This document shows, piece after piece, positions 1 to 9,681 of a DNA stretch of 64,000 bases. This DNA comes from Bradyrhizobium sp. (GTDB lineage Bacteria; Pseudomonadota; Alphaproteobacteria; Rhizobiales; Xanthobacteraceae): NCBI RefSeq assembly GCF_004799405.1, contig NZ_SSMW01000002.1:124001-188000 (forward strand). The letters run 5' to 3'. Each line of letters begins with the position of its first letter. Position 1 is the stretch's first letter. A model generated the notes under the pieces. It worked only from the letters and a program-made list of their open reading frames with translations. It did no database searches and was not told the origin of the DNA. The translations under genes and the position numbers were made by a program.

Positions 1-57
1 TATCTTATTTGACGGGTTGCCGGCTGTTACAGCTGTGGAAAGCCGAGGAAAAAACCA

Positions 58-1137
58 GTGGGCGGTGGCTATATTATCGCAGTGAGCGGATTGCTGATCG
101 GTCTCGTTTATGGCGCGGTCGGTCTGTTGAGCGGCTTTTGTTTGCTCAGCGGCCTGCGCGGCTGGTGGGCCGATGGCGACAGCCGCCTGATCAGGACCTA
201 CGCGCTGGCGCTTGGCGTTGCCATCGCCGCGACGCAGCTTTTGGCGGAAGGCGGCGTCGTCGATCTCGGTAAATCGATTTATCTGCAACCGTCATTTTCG
301 GCGCCGCTGATGTTCATCGGCGGATTGCTGTTCGGTTACGGCATGGTGCTTGCGAACGGCTGCGGCTCGCGCGCGCTGGTATTGCTCGGCCGCGGCAATC
401 TGCGCTCGTTCGTGGTGGTGATCGTGCTCGGCATCGCCGCGCAGATGACGCTGAAAGGATTGTTTGCGCCGGCGCGGATCGCCGTGCTGCAGGTGTCGCA
501 GGCCACGCCGATGGTCATTTCCCTGCCGGCGTTGCTGTCGACGCTGGGCGTTGGCGAAACTTTCGCACGCACGCTGGCGGCTTCGGCGATAGCGGGGGCC
601 TTGATCATCTTTGCATTCGCGCACGCGCCGTTCCAGCGCGCTTGGGGACAGATCGCCGCGGGGCTCATTGTCGGCCTGCTGGTGGCCGCAGGATGGTTCG
701 CGACCGGTTATCTCGCCGCCGACGATTTCAATCCCGTGCCGGTCACTTCGCTCACCTTCGTCGCGCCGATCGCCGACACCGTGCAATACGCCATGCTGTC
801 GACGGGGCTGACGCTGAATTTCGGCATCACCATGGTCGCCGGTGTATTCGCCGGAAGCCTGATAACGGCGCTCGTAACGCGCCGCTTTCACTGGGAAGGC
901 TATACCTCGCCGCGCCACATGCTGCGCTCGATCGGCGGCGCGGCGCTGATGGGAGCCGGCGGCGCGATGGCCTATGGCTGCTCGATCGGGCAGGGCCTCA
1001 CCGGCCTGTCGACGCTGGCGCTGGCCTCGTTTGTTGCCGTCGCCGGAATTTTACTGGGTACGGCCGCGGGGTTGCGCGGGGTGCTTCGTGTGCAGCCGTT
1101 GGTCTCTCAGGATGCGCGGTCAGGCCCGCTGGCTTGA
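58..1137 (+). CDS. YeeE/YedE (TsuA-like) sulfur transporter
   Basis: A 359-residue, very hydrophobic inner-membrane protein of the YeeE/YedE family, whose characterised member TsuA takes up thiosulfate. The three family cysteines are visible: C28 in an early helix, C102 in a NGCGSR motif and C308 in a YGCSIGQG motif near the C-terminus, which in TsuA line the substrate path. The GTG start is chosen because a GAGGA ribosome site lies at 45-49, eight bases upstream. It stands alone, with no sulfur-assimilation gene next to it in the window, and its last 18 bases overlap the end of the convergent desaturase gene. The family is confident; the actual substrate is inferred. Confidence 0.88.
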   Translation: MGGGYIIAVSGLLIGLVYGAVGLLSGFCLLSGLRGWWADGDSRLIRTYALALGVAIAATQLLAEGGVVDLGKSIYLQPSFSAPLMFIGGLLFGYGMVLANGCGSRALVLLGRGNLRSFVVVIVLGIAAQMTLKGLFAPARIAVLQVSQATPMVISLPALLSTLGVGETFARTLAASAIAGALIIFAFAHAPFQRAWGQIAAGLIVGLLVAAGWFATGYLAADDFNPVPVTSLTFVAPIADTVQYAMLSTGLTLNFGITMVAGVFAGSLITALVTRRFHWEGYTSPRHMLRSIGGAALMGAGGAMAYGCSIGQGLTGLSTLALASFVAVAGILLGTAAGLRGVLRVQPLVSQDARSGPLA

Positions 1138-2073
1138 GGTCGCCAGTCGCATCACGTCGAGATATCCGGGCCGTACTTCCATCCGTTCGATCAGGCCCTT
1201 TTCGATCAACAGCCGATGCGCCTCGGGAAGCCGGTAGCACGGCAAATACATGAAGAGATGATGTTCGGCGTGGTAGTTCACCCAATAGGGCGCGATCAAC
1301 AACCGCTCGATCGGGTTGGCGCGCGTGGTGCGGGCGTGGCTGAACGGGTCCTCGCCCGTCGATGTGCAGGCATGTTCGGCAATGTTCCGAATCCGCGTCA
1401 CCAGCGGCAGCCAGGTTGCCATCGCAAATACCCAGACGCCCCAGAACCAGATGCCCGCGCCGGCCAGCCAGAACAGGCCGAACAGCAGAGCATTCAGGCC
1501 GAGAAATCGCGCCATCTTGTCGGCGCCGCTTGATACGAAGCTCTCATGCGAGACCGCTTCATCGGCAATCTTGCGTTTGAACAGCGACAGGAACAGGGGC
1601 AGGCGTTGCTTTACAAACGTCTGTCCGGTGAGATCGCGGATCGCCTTGCGGGTGTAGCTCTCCCGCGTGATCGGGAACGGCGCCGACAGCGAAAGATCGG
1701 GATCCTCCGGCTGCTGGGTGAATTTGTGATGCTGCAGATGATAGGAACGGTAGCTCGCAAGATCGGCGCCGACCGGCACCGCGCACAGCCATTGTCCGGT
1801 CCATTCATTGATCGCTTTGTTGCTGTGAAGCCCGCCATGGGCGGCTTCGTGCATCAGGATCGCGAGCCCGAGCTGGCGTGCGCCAACGACCGTCACCGCG
1901 ACCAGCCATGTCAGCGGATTGGGCCACAGCGTGACCAGCGCGATCGCCGCAACGATGGTGCCCCAGGCATGAAGCACGAGCCACATGCCGCGCAATGAGC
2001 TGCGCGATGTCAGCCGGCTCCATCGCTCCGGCGTAAAAACGGCTCTCGGGTCGACGCGGGCTACCACCGGCAT
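1120..2073 (-). CDS. Fatty acid desaturase family membrane enzyme
   Basis: A 317-residue di-iron membrane desaturase or hydroxylase. The three histidine boxes that bind the two irons are present in order: HEAAH at 75-79, HLQHH at 112-116 and HAEHH at 268-272. Hydrophobic segments near residues 31-70 and 195-220 fit the usual membrane hairpins. The start is preceded by AAGGA about eight bases upstream. The 3' end overlaps the convergent transporter gene by 18 bases. The sequence alone does not tell whether the substrate is a fatty acyl chain, a carotenoid or a sphingolipid. Confidence 0.9.
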   Translation of the reverse strand: MPVVARVDPRAVFTPERWSRLTSRSSLRGMWLVLHAWGTIVAAIALVTLWPNPLTWLVAVTVVGARQLGLAILMHEAAHGGLHSNKAINEWTGQWLCAVPVGADLASYRSYHLQHHKFTQQPEDPDLSLSAPFPITRESYTRKAIRDLTGQTFVKQRLPLFLSLFKRKIADEAVSHESFVSSGADKMARFLGLNALLFGLFWLAGAGIWFWGVWVFAMATWLPLVTRIRNIAEHACTSTGEDPFSHARTTRANPIERLLIAPYWVNYHAEHHLFMYLPCYRLPEAHRLLIEKGLIERMEVRPGYLDVMRLATSSQRA

Positions 2074-2118
2074 GGTCAGATTCCTTGTCGGACGATGATA
2101 CGCCGGCTAGTCCGCTCG

Positions 2119-3342
2119 TCAATCGGCCGCATGGGTCACGATGTGGATCTCCGAGGTGAGGGTGCGATGCACCGGACACTTGTCGGCGATTTCCATCAGC
2201 TTGTTGCGCTGCTCGGCATCGAGTGCACCTGCCATGGCGATGGTGCGATCGATCTGGTCGAGCATGCCGTCTTTGGTTTCGCACTCGGTGCAATCCTGCG
2301 CATGGATCTTGCTGTGCTTGAGCGTCACGGTCACGCGTTCGAGCGGTAGCGATTTGCGGTCGGCATAAAGCCGCATGGTCATCGAGGTGCAGGCGCCTAG
2401 CCCGGCCAGCACGTAGTCATAGGGGCCGGGTCCGCTATCCTCGCCGCCGGCTGCCACCGGCTCATCCGCCAGCATTCGATGCGGACCGACCGTCACCATC
2501 TGCTGGAATTTGCCGTTGCCGGTTTCGCGAACCACGACGTTGCGCGCAGCTTCGCCGAGATCGGCGGGTTGCTCGGCGGCCATAGGATCGAGGTAGCGCG
2601 CGGCCCAGGCGGCGATGACATCGGCGACATAGGCCGCGTCGCGCTTGCCGGTCAAAAGATGATCCGCGCCGGCCAGCGACACGAAGCTCTTGGGATGCTT
2701 GGCTGCGACAAAAATATGCGTGGCATTGTCGATGCCGACGGTGTCGTCGGTCGGCGAATGCATGATCAGCAGCGCCTTGTGCAGCTTCGCGACATGCGCC
2801 ATCAGGCCATGTTCGGCGATATCGTCGAGGAATTCGCGACTGATCAGGAACGGCCGGCCTGCGAGCGAGACTTGGGCCTTGCCGTGCTTGCGGATGTCCT
2901 CGATGCGTTCCTTGAACAGGCCGGTGACATGGGCGGGGTCGGAAGGTGCCGCGATGGTGACGACCGCCTTGGCGTCCGGAATTTGGCCGGCGGCGGCGAG
3001 GATGGCCGCGCCCCCAAGGCTGTGGCCAATCAGGATCGCCGGCGCTTTGCGGATTTCGCGCAGATGATCGGCAGCCCGCACCAGATCGGCGACGTTCGAA
3101 GAGAACGTGGTATTGGCGAAATCTCCTTCGCTGGAGCCCAAACCGGTGAAGTCGAAGCGCAGCACCGCGATGCCCCTGGCCGCCAGCGTGGTCGCGATCC
3201 GCTTGGCCGCCAGTCCATCTTTGCCGCAAGTGAAGCAATGCGCGAACAGCGCATAAGCCAGCGGCTCCCGTTCGGGCAGGTCGAGCGAGGCCGCAAGTTG
3301 CTGGCCGTCCGAGCCCGTGAATTGGAAGCGTTCATTTGGCAT
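2119..3342 (-). CDS. Bifunctional alpha/beta hydrolase-OsmC family protein
   Basis: A 407-residue fusion. Residues 1 to about 250 are an alpha/beta hydrolase with the nucleophile elbow GHSLGG (S108). Residues about 270-407 are an OsmC/Ohr-type domain with the two redox cysteines C318 (GACTSMT) and C389 (KCPVHRT). OsmC domains reduce organic hydroperoxides through such a cysteine pair; this fusion is a known but poorly studied architecture. I chose the ATG at 3342 because GGAGA lies just upstream; an in-frame upstream start at 3378 would add 12 unlikely residues. The gene follows the P450 on the same strand but is separated from it by a palindromic repeat of about 150 bases, so co-transcription is uncertain. 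Confidence 0.9.
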   Translation of the reverse strand: MPNERFQFTGSDGQQLAASLDLPEREPLAYALFAHCFTCGKDGLAAKRIATTLAARGIAVLRFDFTGLGSSEGDFANTTFSSNVADLVRAADHLREIRKAPAILIGHSLGGAAILAAAGQIPDAKAVVTIAAPSDPAHVTGLFKERIEDIRKHGKAQVSLAGRPFLISREFLDDIAEHGLMAHVAKLHKALLIMHSPTDDTVGIDNATHIFVAAKHPKSFVSLAGADHLLTGKRDAAYVADVIAAWAARYLDPMAAEQPADLGEAARNVVVRETGNGKFQQMVTVGPHRMLADEPVAAGGEDSGPGPYDYVLAGLGACTSMTMRLYADRKSLPLERVTVTLKHSKIHAQDCTECETKDGMLDQIDRTIAMAGALDAEQRNKLMEIADKCPVHRTLTSEIHIVTHAAD

Positions 3343-3367
3343 GGTCGGTCTCCATGGCGAGGTCTTC

Positions 3368-3388
3368 ACCTCTCCCAATGGGAGAGGT
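3368..3388. repeat. Perfect 9-bp hairpin between P450 and OsmC genes
   Basis: Arms ACCTCTCCC (3368-3376) and GGGAGAGGT (3380-3388) with a three-base loop. It forms the left part of an intergenic palindromic element and lies in the leader of the hydrolase-OsmC gene. No T-run follows, so terminator function is doubtful; it resembles the CTCTCCC hairpins found elsewhere in this window. Confidence 0.6.
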
Positions 3389-3402
3389 CGGCGCGAAGGA
3401 TG

Positions 3403-3522
3403 CCGTCATTGCGAACAGCGAGGCGACGAAGCAATCCAGAACGTCGCGTTCGTCCTGTGGATTGTTCCGCGGAGCCGGTCATCGGGCGCGCATTCGCGCG
3501 ACCCGCTGGCGCGCCATGACGG
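3403..3522. repeat. Palindromic intergenic repeat, CGTCATTGCGA family
   Basis: Ends are CCGTCATT (3403-3410) and, inverted, a near match ATGACGG (3516-3522); inside, a CAATCCAGAACG segment is partly mirrored by CTGTGGATTG. The left end shares the CGTCATTGCGA start of the element at 28371. The element lies between the P450 stop and the OsmC-fusion start and explains most of this gap. Confidence 0.55.
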
Positions 3523-3542
3523 TTTGAAACGATATCGCTAGC

Positions 3543-4781
3543 TCAGTTCTTCCCGAACAGCACCGGAAGCTGCCGCGGTCCGCGCACGGTGCCTTCCGAC
3601 CAGGTGACCTGACCGGCCGGGTCGAGCCTGAAATCCGGAATTCGCTTCAGCCATTCCTCGATCGCCACGGTCATTTCCATGCGCGCGAGATTGGAGCCGA
3701 CGCAGCGGTGGATGCCAAGGCCGAAGGCGGCATGGCGGTTTTCCTTGCGGTCGATCTGCACCTTGTCGGCATCGGGGAACATCGCGGGATCGCGGTTGGC
3801 GGCGGGAAACGACAGCAGCACCATGTTGCCGGGCTTGATCGGGCAGCCACTGATCACCGTCTCCTTCATCACTTCGCGGGCCATCGTTACCGGCGAATAA
3901 GCGCGCAGCAATTCCTCGACGGCTGACGGCATCAATTCCGGCTCGGCAACCAGACGGTCGCGATCCGCGGGAGTTTTCGCCAGATGCCACAGCGAGGAGC
4001 CGATCGCGCTCCAGGTGGTGTCGATGCCGGCGATCAGCAGCAGCCGCAGCGAGCCCAGCACGTGGATGTCGGACAAGGGCTCGCCGTTCTTGTCCCTGGC
4101 CTTCATCAGCGTCGAGATCAGGTCGTCGCTCGGGTGTTGCTTGCGATGCTCGATATGGCCGGCGAAATAGCCGCTCATCTCATGGATCGCGCGCATCATG
4201 ATCCCGTCATCCTTGATGCCCAGTTCGAGTATCTCGTGGATCCATTTGATGAAGAGATCGCCATCCTTTTCGGGAATGCCGAGCATGTGGGCGATGGCGC
4301 GAACCGGAATGTGCTTGGTGTAGCGCGCAGCGGCGTCGCATTTCCCGTCCGCGATGAATTCGTCGATCAGTTCGTTGCAGATGGCGCGAACCCTCGGCTC
4401 CAGTTTTTTCATCGCGTCGGGCGTGAACGGCGGCAGCAGCAACTGCTTGGCCGGCTTGTGCTCGGGCGGATCGGAGGTGATTGGCGGCGCCGACTGCGTG
4501 ATGTCAGGCCTGATGTCGCGCACGATGACGCGGCGCGAGGAAAAATGCTCGGTGTCATAGGCGATCTGCTTCACGGCCTCGTAGGTGGTCGGCAGATAGC
4601 AGCCGAGGAAGCGCTTGGTGTGAACGACAGGGCATTCGGCCCGCAATTCGTCCCAGATCGGAAACGGATTCTCGGTCCAGCGCGGGTCGGTGTGGTCGAA
4701 ATCGTGCACCCAGTCGGTGACGGGAGGGTGATCGGGCATTGTGGGCGCGGGACTGGACATGGCGCGGACGGGGTCGGACAT
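3543..4781 (-). CDS. Cytochrome P450
   Basis: A 412-residue soluble bacterial P450. Family landmarks: the oxygen-activating I-helix motif AGIDTT (251-256), the K-helix ExxR pair E290-R293, and the heme loop FGLGIHRC with the cysteine ligand C360. I place the start at 4781 (MSDPVRAM); an ATG at 4820 is also in frame but has no ribosome site. The gene lies 83 bases downstream of a ferredoxin gene on the same strand, which is very likely its electron donor. No ferredoxin reductase is encoded nearby. The substrate cannot be read from the sequence; the neighbouring amidase and hydrolases suggest a catabolic rather than a biosynthetic role. Confidence 0.95.
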   Translation of the reverse strand: MSDPVRAMSSPAPTMPDHPPVTDWVHDFDHTDPRWTENPFPIWDELRAECPVVHTKRFLGCYLPTTYEAVKQIAYDTEHFSSRRVIVRDIRPDITQSAPPITSDPPEHKPAKQLLLPPFTPDAMKKLEPRVRAICNELIDEFIADGKCDAAARYTKHIPVRAIAHMLGIPEKDGDLFIKWIHEILELGIKDDGIMMRAIHEMSGYFAGHIEHRKQHPSDDLISTLMKARDKNGEPLSDIHVLGSLRLLLIAGIDTTWSAIGSSLWHLAKTPADRDRLVAEPELMPSAVEELLRAYSPVTMAREVMKETVISGCPIKPGNMVLLSFPAANRDPAMFPDADKVQIDRKENRHAAFGLGIHRCVGSNLARMEMTVAIEEWLKRIPDFRLDPAGQVTWSEGTVRGPRQLPVLFGKN

Positions 4782-4864
4782 CAGGACAAATTCCTCTGCT
4801 TTATTCGCTTGATCTATCACGGCGCTGAAAATCAGCAGTTTTCAAATCGGCGGCACCAAACGGT

Positions 4865-5074
4865 TCACTCTTCGGTGACTTCAATCGCGATTTCCGGGCA
4901 ATTGGCCTTGGCAAGCCACGCCTTGTCCTCAAGGCCCGCAGGCACGGCGCCGTCGCCGACTTCATGGGCATTGCCGAATTCGTCGAGCTCGAACAGTTCA
5001 GGCGCCAGCGACTTGCAACGGGCGTGGCCCTGACATTTGTCCTGGTCGACATGTACTTTCAGCTTTCCGGACAT
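4865..5074 (-). CDS. 3Fe-4S type ferredoxin, P450 partner
   Basis: A 69-residue ferredoxin. Cluster ligands are C14, C20 and C59 (CQGHARC, then NCP). The position that is cysteine in 4Fe-4S proteins is H17, giving CxxHxxC; this is typical of the small ferredoxins paired with P450s in actinobacteria and Rhodopseudomonas-type alphaproteobacteria. The acidic surface and length fit that class. The gene is directly upstream of the P450, same strand, and the two are probably co-transcribed. A longer reading frame upstream exists, but its extra residues look like untranslated leader. Confidence 0.92.
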   Translation of the reverse strand: MSGKLKVHVDQDKCQGHARCKSLAPELFELDEFGNAHEVGDGAVPAGLEDKAWLAKANCPEIAIEVTEE

Positions 5075-5186
5075 CCTGAGCGTTCCCCTGCCTCGCGCCG
5101 ATCGGCCGCGTGTTTTCCGGGCGATTATAACGGTGCCGGCGTCGTCCGCCAGCGCCCAAATCGTGGCTTTTCTGGCTTCGGGCCGG

Positions 5187-6611
5187 TTACTTGGCGGGCC
5201 TCGGATCGATCGGCGTGGTGCCGCGTACGCCAAGAATATCTTCCAGCACCCTGGCGCCGGCGAGAAGCCGGGCCTCGCCGCGCGGGGCGGCCACCATCTG
5301 CAATCCGACCGGCAGGCCGGTTGCGGTGAATCCGCAAGGCAGCGACAGCGCCGGGCAGCACACCAGCGTAATGGCATAGACGATGCCGAGCCACTCGACG
5401 TAGTTCTCGAATTTTTTCCCGGCGCATTCGGCGACGTAGCGATCTGCGATCGGGAAGGGGGCGACGATGGTGGCAGGCGTCAGCAGCAGATCGTATTTGC
5501 CGAAGAATGCGACGGTGCGCGCCGTCATTTCGACGCGCTGCGCTTCGGCGCGCGCAATCTGTTCCACCGATAACTTGAGGCCTTCCTCGATATTCCAGAT
5601 CACCTCGGGCTTGAGCATGTCGCGTTTGGTTCGCAGCAACTCCGCCTTGGTCATCGCAAAATCGAATGCGCGCAGTACATGAAAACACTCATGGGCCTCG
5701 CGCAGGTCGGGATGCGCTTGCTCGACGACGGCGCCGGCCTCGGCGAAACGGGCGGCCACCTTGGCCGTGATGGCTGCGACTTCAGGGTCGACGGGAGTGA
5801 TGCCAAGATCGGGCGAATAGGCGACGCGCAGTGGCCCCTTGCCGGAGCGCGCGGCTGATAGAAACGAGTCCGGCAGCTTGGGCAGCGACAACGGATCGGC
5901 CGCATGCTCGCCGCTCATGGCATCGAGCAACAGCGCGAGATCCTCGACGTTGCGGGCCATCGGGCCGTGGACGGTGAGATTGCGGTCGATGCTTGACACT
6001 GGGGTGTGGGCGACGCGGCCGATGCTCGGCCGCATGCCGACGATGCCGCAGAAGCTGGCGGGATTGCGCAGCGAGCCGCCCATGTCGGTGCCATGGGCGA
6101 GCCACGCCATGCCGGTCGCAAGCGCCACCGCAGCACCGCCCGAGGAGCCGGCGGCCGAGCGCGAAACGTCCCAGGGGTTGAGGGTGGCGCCGAACACCTC
6201 GTTGAAGGTGTTGGCGCCCGCGCCGAATTCCGGGGTGTTGGATTTGGCGTAAACCACGCCGCCATTGTCTTCGAGATGTTGGACCACGAGGTCGGAGCGC
6301 GTCGAAATCGTGTCCTTGAAAATCGGCGAGCCCTGGGTGTTGCGCACCCCCTCGACGTTGAACAGGTCCTTGATTGGGATCGGCAGCCCTGCGAGCAGGC
6401 CGCGCTCGCCGGCGGGTTTTTTCATCAGCGCTCTGGCGTGGGTGCGGGCGCGATCGAAACAAAGCGTCGGCAGGGCGTTGACCTTGCCGTCGACTTCGGC
6501 GATGCGTTGTTCCAGCACGTCAAGCAGATCGAGCGGCGTGACTTCGCCGGCGTTGAGCTTGTCTATCACGGCGCAGGCCGTTGCCCGCACCAGTCCCTGA
6601 TCGGATGCCAC
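5187..6611 (-). CDS. Amidase (amidase signature family)
   Basis: A 474-residue amidase-signature hydrolase with the Ser-cisSer-Lys triad visible as K81 (PIKDLF), S156 (GSSGG) and S180 (GTDMGGS). Such enzymes hydrolyse amides, for example of aryl or aliphatic acids, or half-amides. The GTG at 6611 is preferred because GGGAG sits at 6621-6625, nine bases upstream; the in-frame ATG at 6671 lacks one. It is divergent from the hydrolase at 6724, sharing a gap of 112 bases that must hold both promoters. It may be co-transcribed with the ferredoxin and P450 112 bases downstream. Confidence 0.92.
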   Translation of the reverse strand: MASDQGLVRATACAVIDKLNAGEVTPLDLLDVLEQRIAEVDGKVNALPTLCFDRARTHARALMKKPAGERGLLAGLPIPIKDLFNVEGVRNTQGSPIFKDTISTRSDLVVQHLEDNGGVVYAKSNTPEFGAGANTFNEVFGATLNPWDVSRSAAGSSGGAAVALATGMAWLAHGTDMGGSLRNPASFCGIVGMRPSIGRVAHTPVSSIDRNLTVHGPMARNVEDLALLLDAMSGEHAADPLSLPKLPDSFLSAARSGKGPLRVAYSPDLGITPVDPEVAAITAKVAARFAEAGAVVEQAHPDLREAHECFHVLRAFDFAMTKAELLRTKRDMLKPEVIWNIEEGLKLSVEQIARAEAQRVEMTARTVAFFGKYDLLLTPATIVAPFPIADRYVAECAGKKFENYVEWLGIVYAITLVCCPALSLPCGFTATGLPVGLQMVAAPRGEARLLAGARVLEDILGVRGTTPIDPRPAK

Positions 6612-6723
6612 TTGAACGTTCTCCCAGCGTTTCCGCTTCTCGATAGCGGATTGTATAGCCGTGTAAAACATTTTCCGGCAAAGTGGAAACGCGGAGGTTT
6701 TATTTTATCGATTGGAGATGCGC

Positions 6724-7575
6724 ATGACCACGCCGTTCGACGCGCCCGACTGGCGCGGCATGAGCCAGCAGGACATTGATCTCGGTCTCAACAATGGCGT
6801 TGCGGTCGCCGGAAGCTTTGACATGGCTGCCCGCTGGGAGCGGCTTTCCGCCGAGATGCGGGCGCGGTATCCCCAGCATCTCGATCTCCGATACGGCCCG
6901 CGCGAGCGCAACCGGATCGATTTCCTCAAAGCCGCGGATGGCGGGCCGACGCTGGTGTTTATCCACGGCGGCTACTGGCAGACCCGCGCCAAGGAAGTGT
7001 TCTCGCTGGTTGCCGAGGGCCCGATGGCGCACGGCATCAACGTCGCACTGTTCGGCTACACGCTGGCGCCGGATGCGACGCTCGACGAGATCGTCGCGGA
7101 AATCCACAAGGGGCTGGACTTTCTGACCGGACAATTGCCTGCGCTCGGCGGCGATCCCAAAAGGATCGTGGTGTCCGGCTGGTCCGCCGGCGGGCATCTG
7201 ACCGCGATGGCGCTGTCGCATCCGCAGGTCAAAGCGGGCATGGCCATCAGCGGCATCTACGATTTAGAGCCGATCCGCCACAGCTATCTCAACGTCAAGC
7301 TCGGCCTGGATGAAGCCGCCTCCCGTCGCAACTCGCCGATGATGCAGGCTGGGGGGCCGATGAAGCCGCTGTCGCTGGTCGCCGGCAGCGCTGAATTGCC
7401 GCTATTGCGCCAACAGACCGCGGATTTTGCCGGGCATCGCGCCAAGTACGGATTGCCAGTGACCTACGAAGAGATCCCCGGCGCCAATCACTTCACCATC
7501 ATGGATCAATTGGTTTCGCCGAAGGGGCGGATCACGACGCTGGTCCGGCAGTTGTTCGAACGAGTAGCTGAGTAG
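6724..7575 (+). CDS. Alpha/beta hydrolase, kynurenine-formamidase/esterase-like
   Basis: A 283-residue alpha/beta hydrolase of the HSL/BD-FAE group. The oxyanion motif HGGYW starts at H81, the nucleophile elbow is GWSAGG with S154, and the catalytic histidine is probably H256 (ANHFTI). HGGYW plus length resembles arylformamidase-type enzymes, which open N-formylkynurenine, but esterases share it. GGAG at 6714-6717 supports ATG 6724; the upstream TTG and ATG codons overlap or touch that site. It is divergent from an amidase, so the pair may act on amide-bearing compounds. Confidence 0.85.
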   Translation: MTTPFDAPDWRGMSQQDIDLGLNNGVAVAGSFDMAARWERLSAEMRARYPQHLDLRYGPRERNRIDFLKAADGGPTLVFIHGGYWQTRAKEVFSLVAEGPMAHGINVALFGYTLAPDATLDEIVAEIHKGLDFLTGQLPALGGDPKRIVVSGWSAGGHLTAMALSHPQVKAGMAISGIYDLEPIRHSYLNVKLGLDEAASRRNSPMMQAGGPMKPLSLVAGSAELPLLRQQTADFAGHRAKYGLPVTYEEIPGANHFTIMDQLVSPKGRITTLVRQLFERVAE

Positions 7576-7592
7576 CGCTTGCCAATCATCAG

Positions 7593-8369
7593 CTATCCCC
7601 AGCCAGCGCTGATTCCGCCATCGACCGTGTAAATCACGCCCGAGGTATATCCCGAGCGATCGGAGGCCAGGAACGCCATGAGATCGCCGATCTCCCTGGC
7701 ATGCGCCGGGCGGCCGAGCGGAAGGCCTTTCTGGAATTCCTTGTAGCGGTTCTCGTCGCCGAACTGGTGCTTGGCGCGGGTCTTTAGCAGCGTGACGTGG
7801 CGGTCGGTGCCGACCGGGCCCGGATTGATCCCCACCACGCGGATGTTGTCGGCGAGACTCTTGCCGCCGAGCGCGCGGGTGAACGCCATCAGTGCGGCGT
7901 TGCCGGCGCTGCCGCAGATGTAGTTGGCGTCGAACTTCTCGCCGGCGGCGCCGATGTCGTTGACGATGACGCCATGGCCGCGCGCCTTCATCTGCGCGTA
8001 GATCGCGCGGGTGATATTGATGTAGCCGAACACCTTCAGCTCCCAGGCATGACGCCAGGTCGGCTCGTCGATCTTGTCGATCGAGCCGCCGGGAATATCG
8101 CCGGCGTTGTTGACGAGGATGTCGACATCGGACGCATCCTTCACCAGCCGCGCGATGTCCTCGGGCTTGCGCAGGTCGACGACATGCGCGGTGGCGTCGA
8201 TCTGATGCGCCGATCGCAGGCGCTCGGCCAGCGCCTTCAACTGATCGCCGCTGCGGGCGGCAAGGCGGAGATGGCAACCTTCCTCGGCAAAGGCTTCGGC
8301 GGCGGCCGCACCGATACCCTTCGATGCGCCGGTGATCAGGACGCGCTTGCCGCGCAAATGCAGATCCAT
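7593..8369 (-). CDS. SDR family protein with degenerate active site
   Basis: A 258-residue short-chain dehydrogenase fold: nucleotide motif TGASKGIG (13-20), NNAG at 87-90, and a C-terminal YTVDGG typical of family members. Y150 is in the place of the catalytic tyrosine, but the lysine four residues later is S154 (YICGS) and the usual serine about 13 residues before is N/D. It may still bind NAD(P)(H), but normal SDR catalysis is doubtful. It converges on the hydrolase gene with 17 bases between them, and its start is divergent from the tartrate dehydrogenase gene. Confidence 0.88.
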   Translation of the reverse strand: MDLHLRGKRVLITGASKGIGAAAAEAFAEEGCHLRLAARSGDQLKALAERLRSAHQIDATAHVVDLRKPEDIARLVKDASDVDILVNNAGDIPGGSIDKIDEPTWRHAWELKVFGYINITRAIYAQMKARGHGVIVNDIGAAGEKFDANYICGSAGNAALMAFTRALGGKSLADNIRVVGINPGPVGTDRHVTLLKTRAKHQFGDENRYKEFQKGLPLGRPAHAREIGDLMAFLASDRSGYTSGVIYTVDGGISAGWG

Positions 8370-8546
8370 GGGGTTCTCGCTTCATTGGTTCGGTGATTGA
8401 CCGGTGAGGGAGTTTCTACTGTTAGGCTGCCGTCGCCAACACGGTCAACATTGCACTGCAGCGTTGCGCGGCGGCCAAGTTTGGTCCATTGCAATCCAAT
8501 CGAATGACCGGCGTTGCCGGCCCGGCAAGACCAAAGGAATTTTTCG

Positions 8547-9626
<1,080 letters not shown>

Positions 9627-9633
9627 GGACCTC

Positions 9634-9660
9634 TTCCTTCTCCCCCCAAGGGAGAAGGAA
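9634..9660. terminator. 11-bp hairpin between convergent genes
   Basis: Perfect arms TTCCTTCTCCC (9634-9644) and GGGAGAAGGAA (9650-9660) with a five-base loop, seven bases after the tartrate dehydrogenase stop and 21 bases before the end of the convergent hydroxyacid dehydrogenase gene. There is no clear T-run. It could stop transcription from both sides, or simply be one of the CTTCTCCC repeats common in this genome. Confidence 0.5.
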
Positions 9661-9681
9661 AGTAAGAACGCGTTGCGCTAG

